Shown here piece by piece: positions 35,225 to 42,988 of a DNA stretch of 64,000 nucleotides (positions are counted from its first letter, which is position 1; every line of letters starts with the position of its first letter). The translations under genes were made by a program, and so were the position numbers. The stretch is from Brevundimonas basaltis (GTDB lineage: Bacteria > Pseudomonadota > Alphaproteobacteria > Caulobacterales > Caulobacteraceae), in NCBI RefSeq assembly GCF_014202075.1, contig NZ_JACHFZ010000001.1, positions 372,001 to 436,000 on the forward strand. Direction: 5' to 3'. The notes under the pieces were generated by a model. The model was given only the letters and a program-made list of their open reading frames with translations. It was not told the DNA's origin and ran no database searches.

Positions 35225-36514
35225 TCACCCTATCCTGGCGAGAGCCTGTTCGAGGTCGGCGTACAGGTCGTCGACATGCTCGATCCCGACCGAGAGTCGG
35301 ACGAGGTTGTCGCCGATGCCGCAGCGGGCCTTGGCTTCGGGGCTGTAGTCCGAATGGGTCGTGCTGGACGGATGGGAGGCCAGGCTCTCGGTGCCGCCCA
35401 GACTGACCGCCAGCTTGAACAGACGCAGGGCGTTGAGCATGCGGAAGGCCTCGGCCTCGCCGCCTTTCAGACGCAACGAGAAGGTCGAGCCGGGCCCCGA
35501 ACACTGGCGCGCGAAGATCGCCCGCTGACCCGGCGAACTCTCGGCGCCGCCGGCATCGAGGACAGCCTCGATCCGCGCATGCCCGCGCAAACGCCGGACC
35601 AGCTCGACGGCGTTGGCCTGCGACCGCTCCATCCGGATGTGCAGCGTCTCGAGACTGCGCATCAGCAGCCAGGCCGTGTGCGGATCGGTCACGGCGCCGC
35701 AGATGGTCCGCATCTCGGCGACGCGACCCATCAGGTCGGCGCGACCCATACAGGCCCCGGCGATCAGGTCGGAGTGCCCGCCGACGTATTTGGTCAAGGA
35801 GTAGAGAATCAGATCGGCGCCGTGCTGCAGCGGCTTCTGCCACAACGGCCCCAGGAAGGTGTTGTCGACCACCAACGGCGGCGGCTCCGCCTGACCCAAC
35901 GCCTTGATGGCGGCCGCCGCGGCCGCGAGGTCGATCAGCTGATTGGTTGGATTGGCGGGCGTTTCGACATAGACGGCGGCCAGTCGTCCGCCGCGCGCGG
36001 CGGCTCGCGCCGCGGCCTCGCCGACGGCCCGGGCGAGGCCCTCGCCGCCGTCAGCGTCGGCCACGCTGACGGTCTCGACCCCCATGCGCGGCAGGATGCG
36101 GTCGAACAGATATTCGGTGCCGCCGTAAGCCGGCGCCGTATAGACCACGATGTCGTTGGGCCGGCTCAGCGCCAGGATCGTCGTCGAAATCGCCGCCATG
36201 CCGCTGGAGAAGACCAGCGCCTTGTCGGCCCCGTCCCAGACCGCCAGCCGGTCCTCGAGAATTTCGAGGTTGGGGTTGTTGATCCGCGAATAGATCAGCC
36301 CCAGCGCCTCGTCGGGATCCCTCTCGCGCAGGCCATAGGCGACCTCGAAGAAGCGTTTGCCGTCTTCGGCCGATTTGAAGACGAAGGTCGAGGTCTGGAA
36401 GATCGGGGCCTTGATCGACCCCTCGGACAGGGCGGGATCGTAGCCGTAGCCCATCATCAGGGTCTCGGGCGAAAGGGGACGATCGCCCAGGGTGCGGCTG
36501 CGGTGTCGATTCAT
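35225..36514 (-). CDS. Cystathionine gamma-synthase / methionine gamma-lyase family PLP enzyme
   Basis: 429 residues of the Cys/Met-metabolism PLP family. Signatures are FQTSTFVFKSAEDG near 40-53, YSRINNPNLEILEDRLAVWDGADKALVFSSGMAAI near 75-110, PLVVDNTFLGPLWQKPLQHGADLILYSLTKYVGGHSD near 205-241 with the PLP lysine in SLTKY, and SLGGTESLASHPSSTTHS near the end. The longer N terminus (MGYGYDPALSEGSIKAPIFQ) fits the subgroup often annotated as cystathionine gamma-synthase family or methionine gamma-lyase. The exact reaction cannot be decided from sequence. The 131-base gap upstream, shared with a divergent complex I gene, shows no SAM riboswitch I can recognise. Confidence 0.88.
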   Translation of the reverse strand: MNRHRSRTLGDRPLSPETLMMGYGYDPALSEGSIKAPIFQTSTFVFKSAEDGKRFFEVAYGLRERDPDEALGLIYSRINNPNLEILEDRLAVWDGADKALVFSSGMAAISTTILALSRPNDIVVYTAPAYGGTEYLFDRILPRMGVETVSVADADGGEGLARAVGEAAARAAARGGRLAAVYVETPANPTNQLIDLAAAAAAIKALGQAEPPPLVVDNTFLGPLWQKPLQHGADLILYSLTKYVGGHSDLIAGACMGRADLMGRVAEMRTICGAVTDPHTAWLLMRSLETLHIRMERSQANAVELVRRLRGHARIEAVLDAGGAESSPGQRAIFARQCSGPGSTFSLRLKGGEAEAFRMLNALRLFKLAVSLGGTESLASHPSSTTHSDYSPEAKARCGIGDNLVRLSVGIEHVDDLYADLEQALARIG

Positions 36515-36645
36515 ACTGCGTCTCTCCTGAGCGGACCCCTGACAGGCGTGGGACGGTCTCGACGAAGCGACGCTGGACCGATCAAGAGGCAGCCACTATC
36601 AGGTCTCGCAGGAGCGCCGCCACCCCCTGACGACAGGATCAGATC

Positions 36646-36951
36646 ATGCTCGCCCGCATCTACCGCCCCGCCAAGACCGCGATGCAGTCCGGCAAGGCCA
36701 ACGCCAGACATTGGCGACTGGAGTTCGAACCGGCGTCGGCGCGGACCATCGACCCCCTGATGGGCTGGACCAGCTCGGCCGACATGAACGGGCAGGTGCG
36801 GCTGGAGTTCGATTCGCAGGACGAGGCGGTGGCCTACGCCGAGCGCTACGGCATCCCGTTCCGCCTGCACGAGGCGCAGGAGGCACCGGTGATCCTCAAG
36901 GCCTATGCCGACAATTTCGCCACCAGCCGCAAGGTGCCGTGGACGCACTGA
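36646..36951 (+). CDS. NDUFS4-like complex I accessory subunit
   Basis: 101 residues. LARIYRPAKTAMQSGKANARHWRLEFEP at the start, DPLMGWTSSADMNGQVRLEFDSQDEAVAYAERYGIPF near 36-72 and the C terminus NFATSRKVPWTH form the signature of the alphaproteobacterial homologue of the mitochondrial 18-kDa subunit (NDUFS4, ETC complex I subunit). It stabilises the N module of NADH dehydrogenase. It lies apart from any nuo cluster. GACAGGATCAGATC precedes the ATG. Confidence 0.92.
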   Translation: MLARIYRPAKTAMQSGKANARHWRLEFEPASARTIDPLMGWTSSADMNGQVRLEFDSQDEAVAYAERYGIPFRLHEAQEAPVILKAYADNFATSRKVPWTH

Positions 36952-36956
36952 ACCTT

Positions 36957-37027
36957 TCAGGGCGGCTAACGCTCGCGCCGCGGGCGCTCGCTGCTTGAGC
37001 CGCGGGATCAGGGCGGCTAACGCTCGC
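36957..37027 (+). repeat. 20-base direct repeat, second copy within the tRNA-Arg promoter
   Basis: TCAGGGCGGCTAACGCTCGC occurs at 36957-36976 and again at 37008-37027. The second copy holds the predicted -10 of tRNA-Arg (TAACGC, 37018-37023), 17 bases after TTGAGC (36995-37000). CCGCGG at both ends of the intervening segment could pair. Confidence 0.6.
36995..37023 (+). promoter_or_regulatory. Promoter of tRNA-Arg
   Basis: TTGAGC at 36995-37000, a 17-base spacer and TAACGC at 37018-37023, ending 16 bases before the tRNA. Confidence 0.5.
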
Positions 37028-37039
37028 CACAGCCATCGG

Positions 37040-37116
37040 GCGCCCATAGCTCAACCGGATAGAGCACCCGCCTTCTAAGCGGACGGTTGCAGGTTCGAGT
37101 CCTGCTGGGCGCGCCA
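37040..37116 (+). tRNA. tRNA-Arg (anticodon TCT)
   Basis: 77 bases with CCA encoded. Acceptor GCGCCCA/TGGGCGC is perfect, the D-arm is GCTC/GAGC, and the T-arm is GCAGG-TTCGAGT-CCTGC. The anticodon loop CTTCTAA gives TCT, reading AGA and AGG. The anticodon stem is CCCGC opposite GCGGA, so the outer pair 27-43 is a C-A mismatch. Confidence 0.95.
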
Positions 37117-37164
37117 TTGCGGCCGAAGGAGCAACCCGCCGGCCAGCTTGGCCGTTACGGTCCG

Positions 37165-37938
37165 GTGAAGATCGCCACCTTCAACATCAACGGGGTCAAC
37201 ACCCGGCTGGCCAATCTTCTGGAATGGCTGGAGGCGGCGCGGCCGGACGTCTGCTGTCTGCAGGAGCTGAAGGCGACGGATGCGCAGTTCCCGGCCGCGG
37301 CGATCCGGGCGCTGGGCTATCAGGCGGTGTGGAAGGGCGAGCATCGCTGGAACGGCGTGGCCATTCTGGCGCGGGACGCGGAGCCTGTGGTGACGCGGCG
37401 AACGCTGCCGGGCGAGCCGGGCGACGCCCAGAGCCGGTATCTGGAGGCGGCGGTGGGCGGGGTGCTGATCGCCTCGCTCTATCTGCCCAACGGCAATCCG
37501 CAGCCGGGACCGAAGTTCGACTACAAGCTGGCGTGGATGGAGCGGCTGAACGCCCATGCGGCGGCGCTTCTGGACAGCGGCGCGCCCGTGGTGCTGGCGG
37601 GCGACTACAATGTCGTGCCGACCGAGGCCGACATCTACCACAGCCGCTCGTGGAAGAAGGACGCCCTGCTGCAGCCCGAGAGCCGGGCGGCGTTCGCGCG
37701 GCTGCTGGACCAGGGCTGGACCGATGCGCTGCGGGAGCGGTTTCCCGAGGACCCGCCGCCGTGGACCTTCTGGCAGTATTTCCGCCAGGCGTGGGAGCGG
37801 GACGCCGGCCTGAGAATCGACCATCTGCTGCTCAGTCCGGCGGCGGCGGCGCGGCTGACCGACGCCGGGGTCGACCGGACGGTGCGCGGGCGGGAACGGG
37901 CCAGCGATCACGCGCCCGTGTGGATCGAGCTGGACTGA
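37165..37938 (+). CDS. xth: Exodeoxyribonuclease III
   Basis: 257 residues from the GTG at 37165. AP-endonuclease fold: KIATFNINGVNTRLANLLEWL at the start, DVCCLQELKATDAQFP near 31-46 with the metal-binding glutamate, WNGVAILAR near 66, IASLYLPNG near 97, VVLAGDYNVVPTEADIY near 138-154, LRIDHLLLS near 214 and RASDHAPVWIEL at the end. It repairs abasic sites. The frame is open further upstream through the tRNA gene, so the tRNA sets the limit and the GTG is the only plausible start. Confidence 0.94.
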   Translation: MKIATFNINGVNTRLANLLEWLEAARPDVCCLQELKATDAQFPAAAIRALGYQAVWKGEHRWNGVAILARDAEPVVTRRTLPGEPGDAQSRYLEAAVGGVLIASLYLPNGNPQPGPKFDYKLAWMERLNAHAAALLDSGAPVVLAGDYNVVPTEADIYHSRSWKKDALLQPESRAAFARLLDQGWTDALRERFPEDPPPWTFWQYFRQAWERDAGLRIDHLLLSPAAAARLTDAGVDRTVRGRERASDHAPVWIELD

Positions 37939-37942
37939 GGCG

Positions 37943-38419
37943 ATGGCGAGAAAGCTGAAGGTGTTCTGCTATTCCGACGGCTTCCATTCGTGGACGGTGG
38001 CGGCGCCGTCGCGGGCGAAGGCGCTGGAGGCGTTCGGGGTCAGGCGCGACCTGTTCAAGGACGGCTCGGCGCGGGAGATCGATGTCGGGCCGGACAGAGC
38101 GGCGGCGCTGGAGTCGCCCGGCGAGCTGATCGAGCGCGGCCTGTCGATCGATGTCGGCAAGATGGCGCGGACAACGGCGCCGAAGGCGAGAGCGAAACCG
38201 GAGAAGCCGAAATCCGATACCAGAGCCCGGGCGCGGGTCGAGGCGCTGGAGGCGGAACTGGACGCGCTCGCCAGGACGCAGGCGGCGGAGACGGCGGCGC
38301 TGGCCGCCGAGCAGGAGGCGCTGGAGCGCCGGGCGCGCGATCTGGTCAAACGGCAGAAGAAGGCGCGGGACGCGTTGACGGCGAGGCTGAAGCCGGCGCG
38401 GACCAGGCTCAACGGATAG
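37943..38419 (+). CDS. Conserved hypothetical protein with C-terminal coiled coil
   Basis: 158 residues. The first 55 look globular and conserved: KLKVFCYSDGFHSWTVAAPSRAKALEAFGVRRDLFKDG. A Lys/Pro/Ala linker (KARAKPEKPKSDTRARA) leads to a helix with heptad-like Ala/Leu/Glu pattern (RVEALEAELDALARTQAAETAALAAEQ) and a basic end. Such proteins are sometimes annotated as TolA-like cell envelope proteins because of the repetitive tail, which is not good evidence of function. Four bases after xth, so probably co-transcribed. Confidence 0.75.
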   Translation: MARKLKVFCYSDGFHSWTVAAPSRAKALEAFGVRRDLFKDGSAREIDVGPDRAAALESPGELIERGLSIDVGKMARTTAPKARAKPEKPKSDTRARARVEALEAELDALARTQAAETAALAAEQEALERRARDLVKRQKKARDALTARLKPARTRLNG

Positions 38420-39590
38420 CGTCGCGCCAGGCGGCGAGACCGGTTTCCAGATCGGCGATCAGGTCGGCGGGGTCCTCGAGGCCGACGTGGAGGCGGAGCA
38501 GTTCGCCCTGCAGCGCCGGCGTCGCGCGACGGAAGGCGAGCTGGCCGGTCTCGTGGGTGATCAGGCTTTCGAAACCACCCCAGGAATAGCCAAGGCCGAA
38601 CAGCTCCAGGGCCGACATCAGGGCGTGGGCGGCGGCCTCGGAGCCGCCGTTCATGACCACGCCGAAGATGGAGGCGGCGCCCGTGTAGTCGCGGCGCCAG
38701 AGGTCGTGGCCGGGCGCGCCGGGCAGGGCGGGGTGGATGACGCGCGCCACCTCGGGTCGGGTCTGCAGCCATTCGGCCACGACAAGGCTCGAGCGGGCCT
38801 GTTCGGCGTAGCGCAGGGGCAGGGTGCGCAGGCCGCGCAGGGCCAGCCAGGCGTCGTCGGGCGAGACGCGCCAGCCGAGATCCTCGATCGTCTCCGATAT
38901 CTGGCGACCGACGGCGGGGTCGGAGACGGCGATGGAGCCCATCAGCAGGTCGGAGTGGCCGGCGATGTATTTGGTCACCGCCTGGACGCTCACGTCGACG
39001 CCGTGGGCCAGGGGCCGGAAGGCGAGGCCGGCGGCCCAGGTGTTGTCCATCACGGTCAGGACCCCGCGCTCGCGGCAGGCGGCGGCGATGGCGGGGACGT
39101 CGGCCAGTTCAAAGGTCAGGGAGGCCGGCGACTCGATCAGCAGCAGCCGGGTCCGGTCGGTCAGGGCGGCGAGGATGTCGGCCACGGCGGCGCCGGGGTC
39201 GTGGAAGCTGGCCGCGACGCCGCGCGGCTTCAGGTGCCGGTTGAGGAACCGGCGGGTGGGGCCGTAGAGGGCGTCGGTCGTGAGCATCTCATCGCCCGGC
39301 CTGAGCAGGGCGGTGAGGGGTACCGTGACGGCGGCGAGGCCCGAGGGAACCAGCCAGGCGTCGGCCGCCCCCTCGAGATCGGCGAGGGCCGCGCGCAGGC
39401 CGCGGGCGGCGGACAGGTCCTCGATGCCGTAGACCGGACCGTGGCCTTCGTCGCGCATGGCGGCCGGGTCGTCATTGAGCAGGGTCGAGGCCCGCTCCAC
39501 CGGCGGACTGACCGGACGGCGGCCGCCGCCGCGGCGCGTGGCCGGGGCGATCAGGCGGGTGCGGGCGCTGGGGTCGGGGCGATCGTTCAT
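38409..39590 (-). CDS. metC: Cystathionine beta-lyase
   Basis: 393 residues from the ATG at 39590. PLP family: VERASTLLNDDPAAM near 33-47, YGIEDLSAARGLRAALADLEGA near 54-75, TVMDNTWAAGLAFRPLAHGVDVSVQAVTKYIAGHSDLLMG near 180-220 with the PLP lysine in VTKYIAGHSD, and FGLGYSWGGFESLI near 340-353, which is characteristic of the MetC branch. It cleaves cystathionine to homocysteine. This is the second trans-sulfuration family gene within 3 kb, from a different branch than the one at 35225-36514. Its 3' end overlaps the preceding plus-strand gene by 11 bases. Confidence 0.88.
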   Translation of the reverse strand: MNDRPDPSARTRLIAPATRRGGGRRPVSPPVERASTLLNDDPAAMRDEGHGPVYGIEDLSAARGLRAALADLEGAADAWLVPSGLAAVTVPLTALLRPGDEMLTTDALYGPTRRFLNRHLKPRGVAASFHDPGAAVADILAALTDRTRLLLIESPASLTFELADVPAIAAACRERGVLTVMDNTWAAGLAFRPLAHGVDVSVQAVTKYIAGHSDLLMGSIAVSDPAVGRQISETIEDLGWRVSPDDAWLALRGLRTLPLRYAEQARSSLVVAEWLQTRPEVARVIHPALPGAPGHDLWRRDYTGAASIFGVVMNGGSEAAAHALMSALELFGLGYSWGGFESLITHETGQLAFRRATPALQGELLRLHVGLEDPADLIADLETGLAAWRDAIR

Positions 39591-39680
39591 GGGAGCCCGG
39601 TCGAGGGGTTGCGGTTCAGGCTCCAAAGGCCTCTAAAGCGGACGGGGCGCAAGGTCGGAAAGGCTCGGGCGAGGAGCGGA

Positions 39681-40781
39681 ATGCGGACAGGAGCGGTGCG
39701 GCGAGCGGCGGCGACGGGCATGATCCTGGCCCTAGGCCTGACCGCGTGCGGCGACCGCAATCGCCAGCCCGAACCCGATACCGCGACGGTGGTGACCGCC
39801 ACCGAGGCTCCGGCATTCGCCAGCCCGACCCTGCAGGCGGTCAAGCGGCGCGGCCGGCTGAACTGCGGCGTGCACGAGGGGCTGGTCGGCTTCGCCTACA
39901 CCGACAACCGCGGCGAATGGCGCGGGTTCGACGCGGACTTCTGCCGGGCCCTGGCGGCGGCCGTGCTGGGCCGGCCCAATGCAGTTCGGTTCGTGCCGCT
40001 GACCGCCAGCCAGCGCTTCGACGCCCTGCGCGGCGGGCGGATCGACGTGCTGTGGCGGGCCACGTCGTGGACCATGTCGCGCGAGATTTCCGAGGGTATT
40101 CGGTTCGCCGGGGTCAACTATTACGACGGGCAGGGTTTTCTGGTCAGGCGCTCGCTCGATCTGGCCAGCGCGCAGGAGCTGAACGGCGCCCGGGTCTGCG
40201 TGCAGCGGGCGACCACGTCCGAGCTCAACGCCGGCGACTTCTTCCGGGCTCGGGGGATCGAGTACCGCCCGGTCGTGACCGCCAACGAAGAGACGGCGCG
40301 CACGGCCTATCAGCGCGAGGACTGCGATGCGTTCAGCGCCGACATTTCGGCGCTGGCGGCGGCGCGCACCCTGCTTCCCAACCCGGAGCAGCACGCCATT
40401 CTGCCGGACGTGATCTCCAAGGAAGCGCTGGGTCCGGCGGTGAAACGCGGCGACGAGTCGTGGACCTCGGTCGTGCGCTGGACCCTGAACGCCCTGATCC
40501 TGGCGGAGGAGCTTGGCGTCACCGCCGCCAACGCCGACCAACTGGCCAAGGATTCGCGTGATCCGCAGATTCGCCGCCTGCTGGGGGTGGAAGGCGACCT
40601 CGGGCCGACCATGGGACTGTCGCGAGATTGGGCGAAGAACGCCATCAAAGCTTCTGGCAACTATGGGGAAATCTTCGCTCGCAATCTGGGGCCTGATTCA
40701 GCGCTCGACCTGGCGCGCGGGCTTAACGCACAATGGAATGCTCGGCCGGGCGGCCTGATCTACGCGCTGCCCATCCGGTAA
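39681..40781 (+). CDS. Amino-acid-binding lipoprotein (AapJ-like, ABC substrate-binding family)
   Basis: 366 residues with a lipoprotein signal (MILALGLTACGD, lipobox LTAC). The mature protein follows the general L-amino-acid binding protein AapJ: TLQAVKRRGRLNCGVHEGLVGFAYTDNRGEWRGFDADFCRALAAAVLG near 52-99, FDALRGGRIDVLWRATSWTMSRE near 112-134, and the second lobe with EDCDAFSADISALAAAR near 210 and LPDVISKEALGPAVKRGD. No ABC permease or ATPase gene is nearby. The next gene, 27 bases on, is a sodium- or proton-coupled amino-acid/dicarboxylate symporter, an unusual partner. Confidence 0.88.
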   Translation: MRTGAVRRAAATGMILALGLTACGDRNRQPEPDTATVVTATEAPAFASPTLQAVKRRGRLNCGVHEGLVGFAYTDNRGEWRGFDADFCRALAAAVLGRPNAVRFVPLTASQRFDALRGGRIDVLWRATSWTMSREISEGIRFAGVNYYDGQGFLVRRSLDLASAQELNGARVCVQRATTSELNAGDFFRARGIEYRPVVTANEETARTAYQREDCDAFSADISALAAARTLLPNPEQHAILPDVISKEALGPAVKRGDESWTSVVRWTLNALILAEELGVTAANADQLAKDSRDPQIRRLLGVEGDLGPTMGLSRDWAKNAIKASGNYGEIFARNLGPDSALDLARGLNAQWNARPGGLIYALPIR

Positions 40782-40808
40782 CGACATCGGCCGAGGCCGG
40801 GGGGAAAC

Positions 40809-42122
40809 ATGGAAACGACCAAACGGGGCAAGGTCCCGCTCTATCTGTGGATGCTGCTGGGCTTCGCCGCCGGTCTCGGTGGCGGTCTGTACGTCAATCT
40901 GACCGGACAGGTGGTCATCCCCGAGGTGATGGAGATCATCCGGTCGGTCGGCCAGATCTTCCTGCGCCTGCTGTTCATGTTGGTCCTGCCGCTGCTGTTC
41001 TCGGCCCTCGCCGTGGGCGTGGCCGAGATGGGCGACCTGAAGTCGCTGGGGCGGGTCGGCTACAAGACCCTGCTGTTCACCGTCATGGTGTCGGCGATCG
41101 CCGTCGGCATCGGCCTCGGCATGGTGAACGTGTTCCGCCCCGGCGACGGCGTCGATCCCCTGCTGGCCCAGCAGTTGCTGGCCCAGGGCGCGGAAGGCGC
41201 CTCGGCCATCGTCGGCAGTGCGCCGCAAAGCATCGAGGCGGGTCAGTTCTTCCTCGACATGATCCCGTCGAACGTCGTGACCGCCGCGTCCGAGAACCAG
41301 ATCCTGCCGGTGATGGTCTTCGCCCTGATCTTCGGCATCGGCATGGTGATGGCCAAGAGCCGCGCCACCGACCAGCTGCAGGAAACGCTGCAGGGGGTGT
41401 TCGAGGTGATGATGAAGCTCATCAACCTCGTCATCAAACTGGCCCCGATCGCCATCGCCGCGCTGATGTTCAACCTGGCCGCGGTGTTCGGCTGGGACCT
41501 GCTGGTACGGCTCGGCGCCTACGCCCTCGTCGCCGTCGGCGCGATGGCCATCCACATGTTCATCGTCTACCCGCTGCTGGTGTGGATTTTCGGCGGCATG
41601 AATCCGCTGAAGTTCGCCGCGGGCGTGAAAGAGCCGTTCGTCGTCGCCTTCTCGACCGCCTCGTCCAACGCCACCCTGCCGATCGCCATCAAGGCGGCGG
41701 AGGAAAACCTGAAGCTGCCGAAACGCATCTCGCGCTTCGTGCTGACCGTGGGCGCGACCGCCAACCAGAACGGGACGGCCCTGTTCGAGGGCGTGACGGT
41801 GCTGTTCCTGGCCCAGTTCTTCGGCATCGAGCTGAGCGTCGGTCAGCAGCTGATCGTCATGCTGGTCTGCATTCTCGGCGGCATCGGCACCGCCGGCGTC
41901 CCGGCCGGATCGCTGCCGGTCATCGCCCTGATCCTGGTCATGGTCGGCGTGCCGGCGGAGGGCATCGGCCTGATCCTTGGCGTCGACCGCTTCCTCGACA
42001 TGTGCCGGACCACCCTGAACGTCACCGGCGACCTGGTGGCGGCGACCGTCGTCTCGCGCGGCGAGACCGACGCCGTGGTGCCGGTGGACGAGCCGCTTCC
42101 GGCGGTCGCCCCGCCGGACTGA
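40809..42122 (+). CDS. Dicarboxylate/amino acid:cation symporter (DAACS family)
   Basis: 437 residues with the eight-helix plus hairpin layout of the GltP/DctA family. Key motifs: FLRLLFMLVLPLLFSALAVGVAEMGD near 53-78, the serine-rich hairpin FSTASSNATLPIAIKAAEENL near 280-300, TANQNGTALFEGVTVLFLAQFFG near 317-339 with the cation and substrate residues, and the second hairpin GGIGTAGVPAGSLPVI near 358-373. VDRFLDMCRTTLNVTGD near 395 carries the substrate-contacting arginine and asparagine. It imports acidic amino acids or C4-dicarboxylates with Na+ or H+. Directly downstream of an amino-acid-binding lipoprotein. Confidence 0.93.
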   Translation: METTKRGKVPLYLWMLLGFAAGLGGGLYVNLTGQVVIPEVMEIIRSVGQIFLRLLFMLVLPLLFSALAVGVAEMGDLKSLGRVGYKTLLFTVMVSAIAVGIGLGMVNVFRPGDGVDPLLAQQLLAQGAEGASAIVGSAPQSIEAGQFFLDMIPSNVVTAASENQILPVMVFALIFGIGMVMAKSRATDQLQETLQGVFEVMMKLINLVIKLAPIAIAALMFNLAAVFGWDLLVRLGAYALVAVGAMAIHMFIVYPLLVWIFGGMNPLKFAAGVKEPFVVAFSTASSNATLPIAIKAAEENLKLPKRISRFVLTVGATANQNGTALFEGVTVLFLAQFFGIELSVGQQLIVMLVCILGGIGTAGVPAGSLPVIALILVMVGVPAEGIGLILGVDRFLDMCRTTLNVTGDLVAATVVSRGETDAVVPVDEPLPAVAPPD

Positions 42123-42129
42123 CCGGGCC

Positions 42130-42966
42130 TCAGCCGGTCGCCACCCCGGTGTCCGCCCGCCCGCCCCATTCGGCCCAGCTGCCGTCATAGAGACGGGACG
42201 GGCGGCCGAGGACGGCGAGGCCCAGGCTGAGGATGGCGGCGGTGACGCCCGAGCCGCAGGTGGTGATCACCGGCCGTTCGGGGTCCAGGCCGGCGTCGCG
42301 GAAGGCGGCCTCGAGGTCTGCGGGGGCCTTCATCGTGCCGTCGGCCTTCAGCAGGGCGGCGAAGGGCAGGTTCAGCGCGCCCGGCATGTGGCCGGTTCGC
42401 AGGCCCGCCCGAGGCTCTGGCGCACGCCCCTGAAAGCGGTCGGCGGCGCGGGCGTCCAGAACCTGGACCTCACCGGCCAGGGCGGCGCGAACCGCCTCCA
42501 GATCGGCGACGGCGGATCGGTCGACGCGGGCGGCGAAGCGGGCGGGTTCGGCTCCGGATGGCGGACCCGACTCGAGGGGACGCCCCTCGGCCCGCCATTT
42601 CGGCAGGCCGCCGTCCAGCACCTGGACCCGGGACGCGCCCATCACGCGGAACATCCACCAGACCCGCGCCGCCGATCGGATGCCGACGGTGTCGTAGACG
42701 ACGATGTGGTCGGTCTCGCGCAGGCCCAACCGGCCCATGCGGGCGGCGAAAGCGTCCGGCGAGGGCAGCATGTGCGGCAAGTCGCTCGCCGGATCGGAAC
42801 TGGCTTCCAGATCAAAGAACACCGCCCCCGGCAAACGGGCCGCCTCGAAGTCCGGCAGGCCGTCGCGCCCATCCAGATGCCAGCTGGCGTCGACGAGGCG
42901 GAGGTCGGGCGCGCCGAGGCGGTCGGCGAGTTCGGCGGCGGAGATCAGCGGAGCGAGGTCGGCCAT
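42130..42966 (-). CDS. sseA: Sulfurtransferase, 3-mercaptopyruvate type
   Basis: 278 residues with two rhodanese domains. The inactive N-terminal domain has LRLVDASWHLDGRDG and GAVFFDLEASSDPASDLPHMLP near 47-68. The C-terminal domain has VLDARAADRFQGRAPEPRAGLRTGHMPGALNLPF near 170-203 and TTCGSGVTAAIL near 235-246, where CGSGVTA is the loop of 3-mercaptopyruvate sulfurtransferases rather than thiosulfate rhodaneses. It moves sulfur from mercaptopyruvate to acceptors. Last gene of a phrB-cfa-sseA run on the minus strand. Confidence 0.92.
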   Translation of the reverse strand: MADLAPLISAAELADRLGAPDLRLVDASWHLDGRDGLPDFEAARLPGAVFFDLEASSDPASDLPHMLPSPDAFAARMGRLGLRETDHIVVYDTVGIRSAARVWWMFRVMGASRVQVLDGGLPKWRAEGRPLESGPPSGAEPARFAARVDRSAVADLEAVRAALAGEVQVLDARAADRFQGRAPEPRAGLRTGHMPGALNLPFAALLKADGTMKAPADLEAAFRDAGLDPERPVITTCGSGVTAAILSLGLAVLGRPSRLYDGSWAEWGGRADTGVATG

Positions 42967-42988
42967 GGTCCAGTCCAGCAGGCCCGGC

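Noticed and set aside
35008..35406. 132-codon plus-strand frame after tRNA-Pro(TGG)
   Set aside because: Arg-rich, overlaps the 3' end of the PLP gene on the other strand, and shows no family features.
36515..36645. SAM riboswitch upstream of the PLP gene at 35225-36514
   Set aside because: The minus-strand leader does not show the conserved bases of SAM-I, SAM-II or SAH riboswitches.
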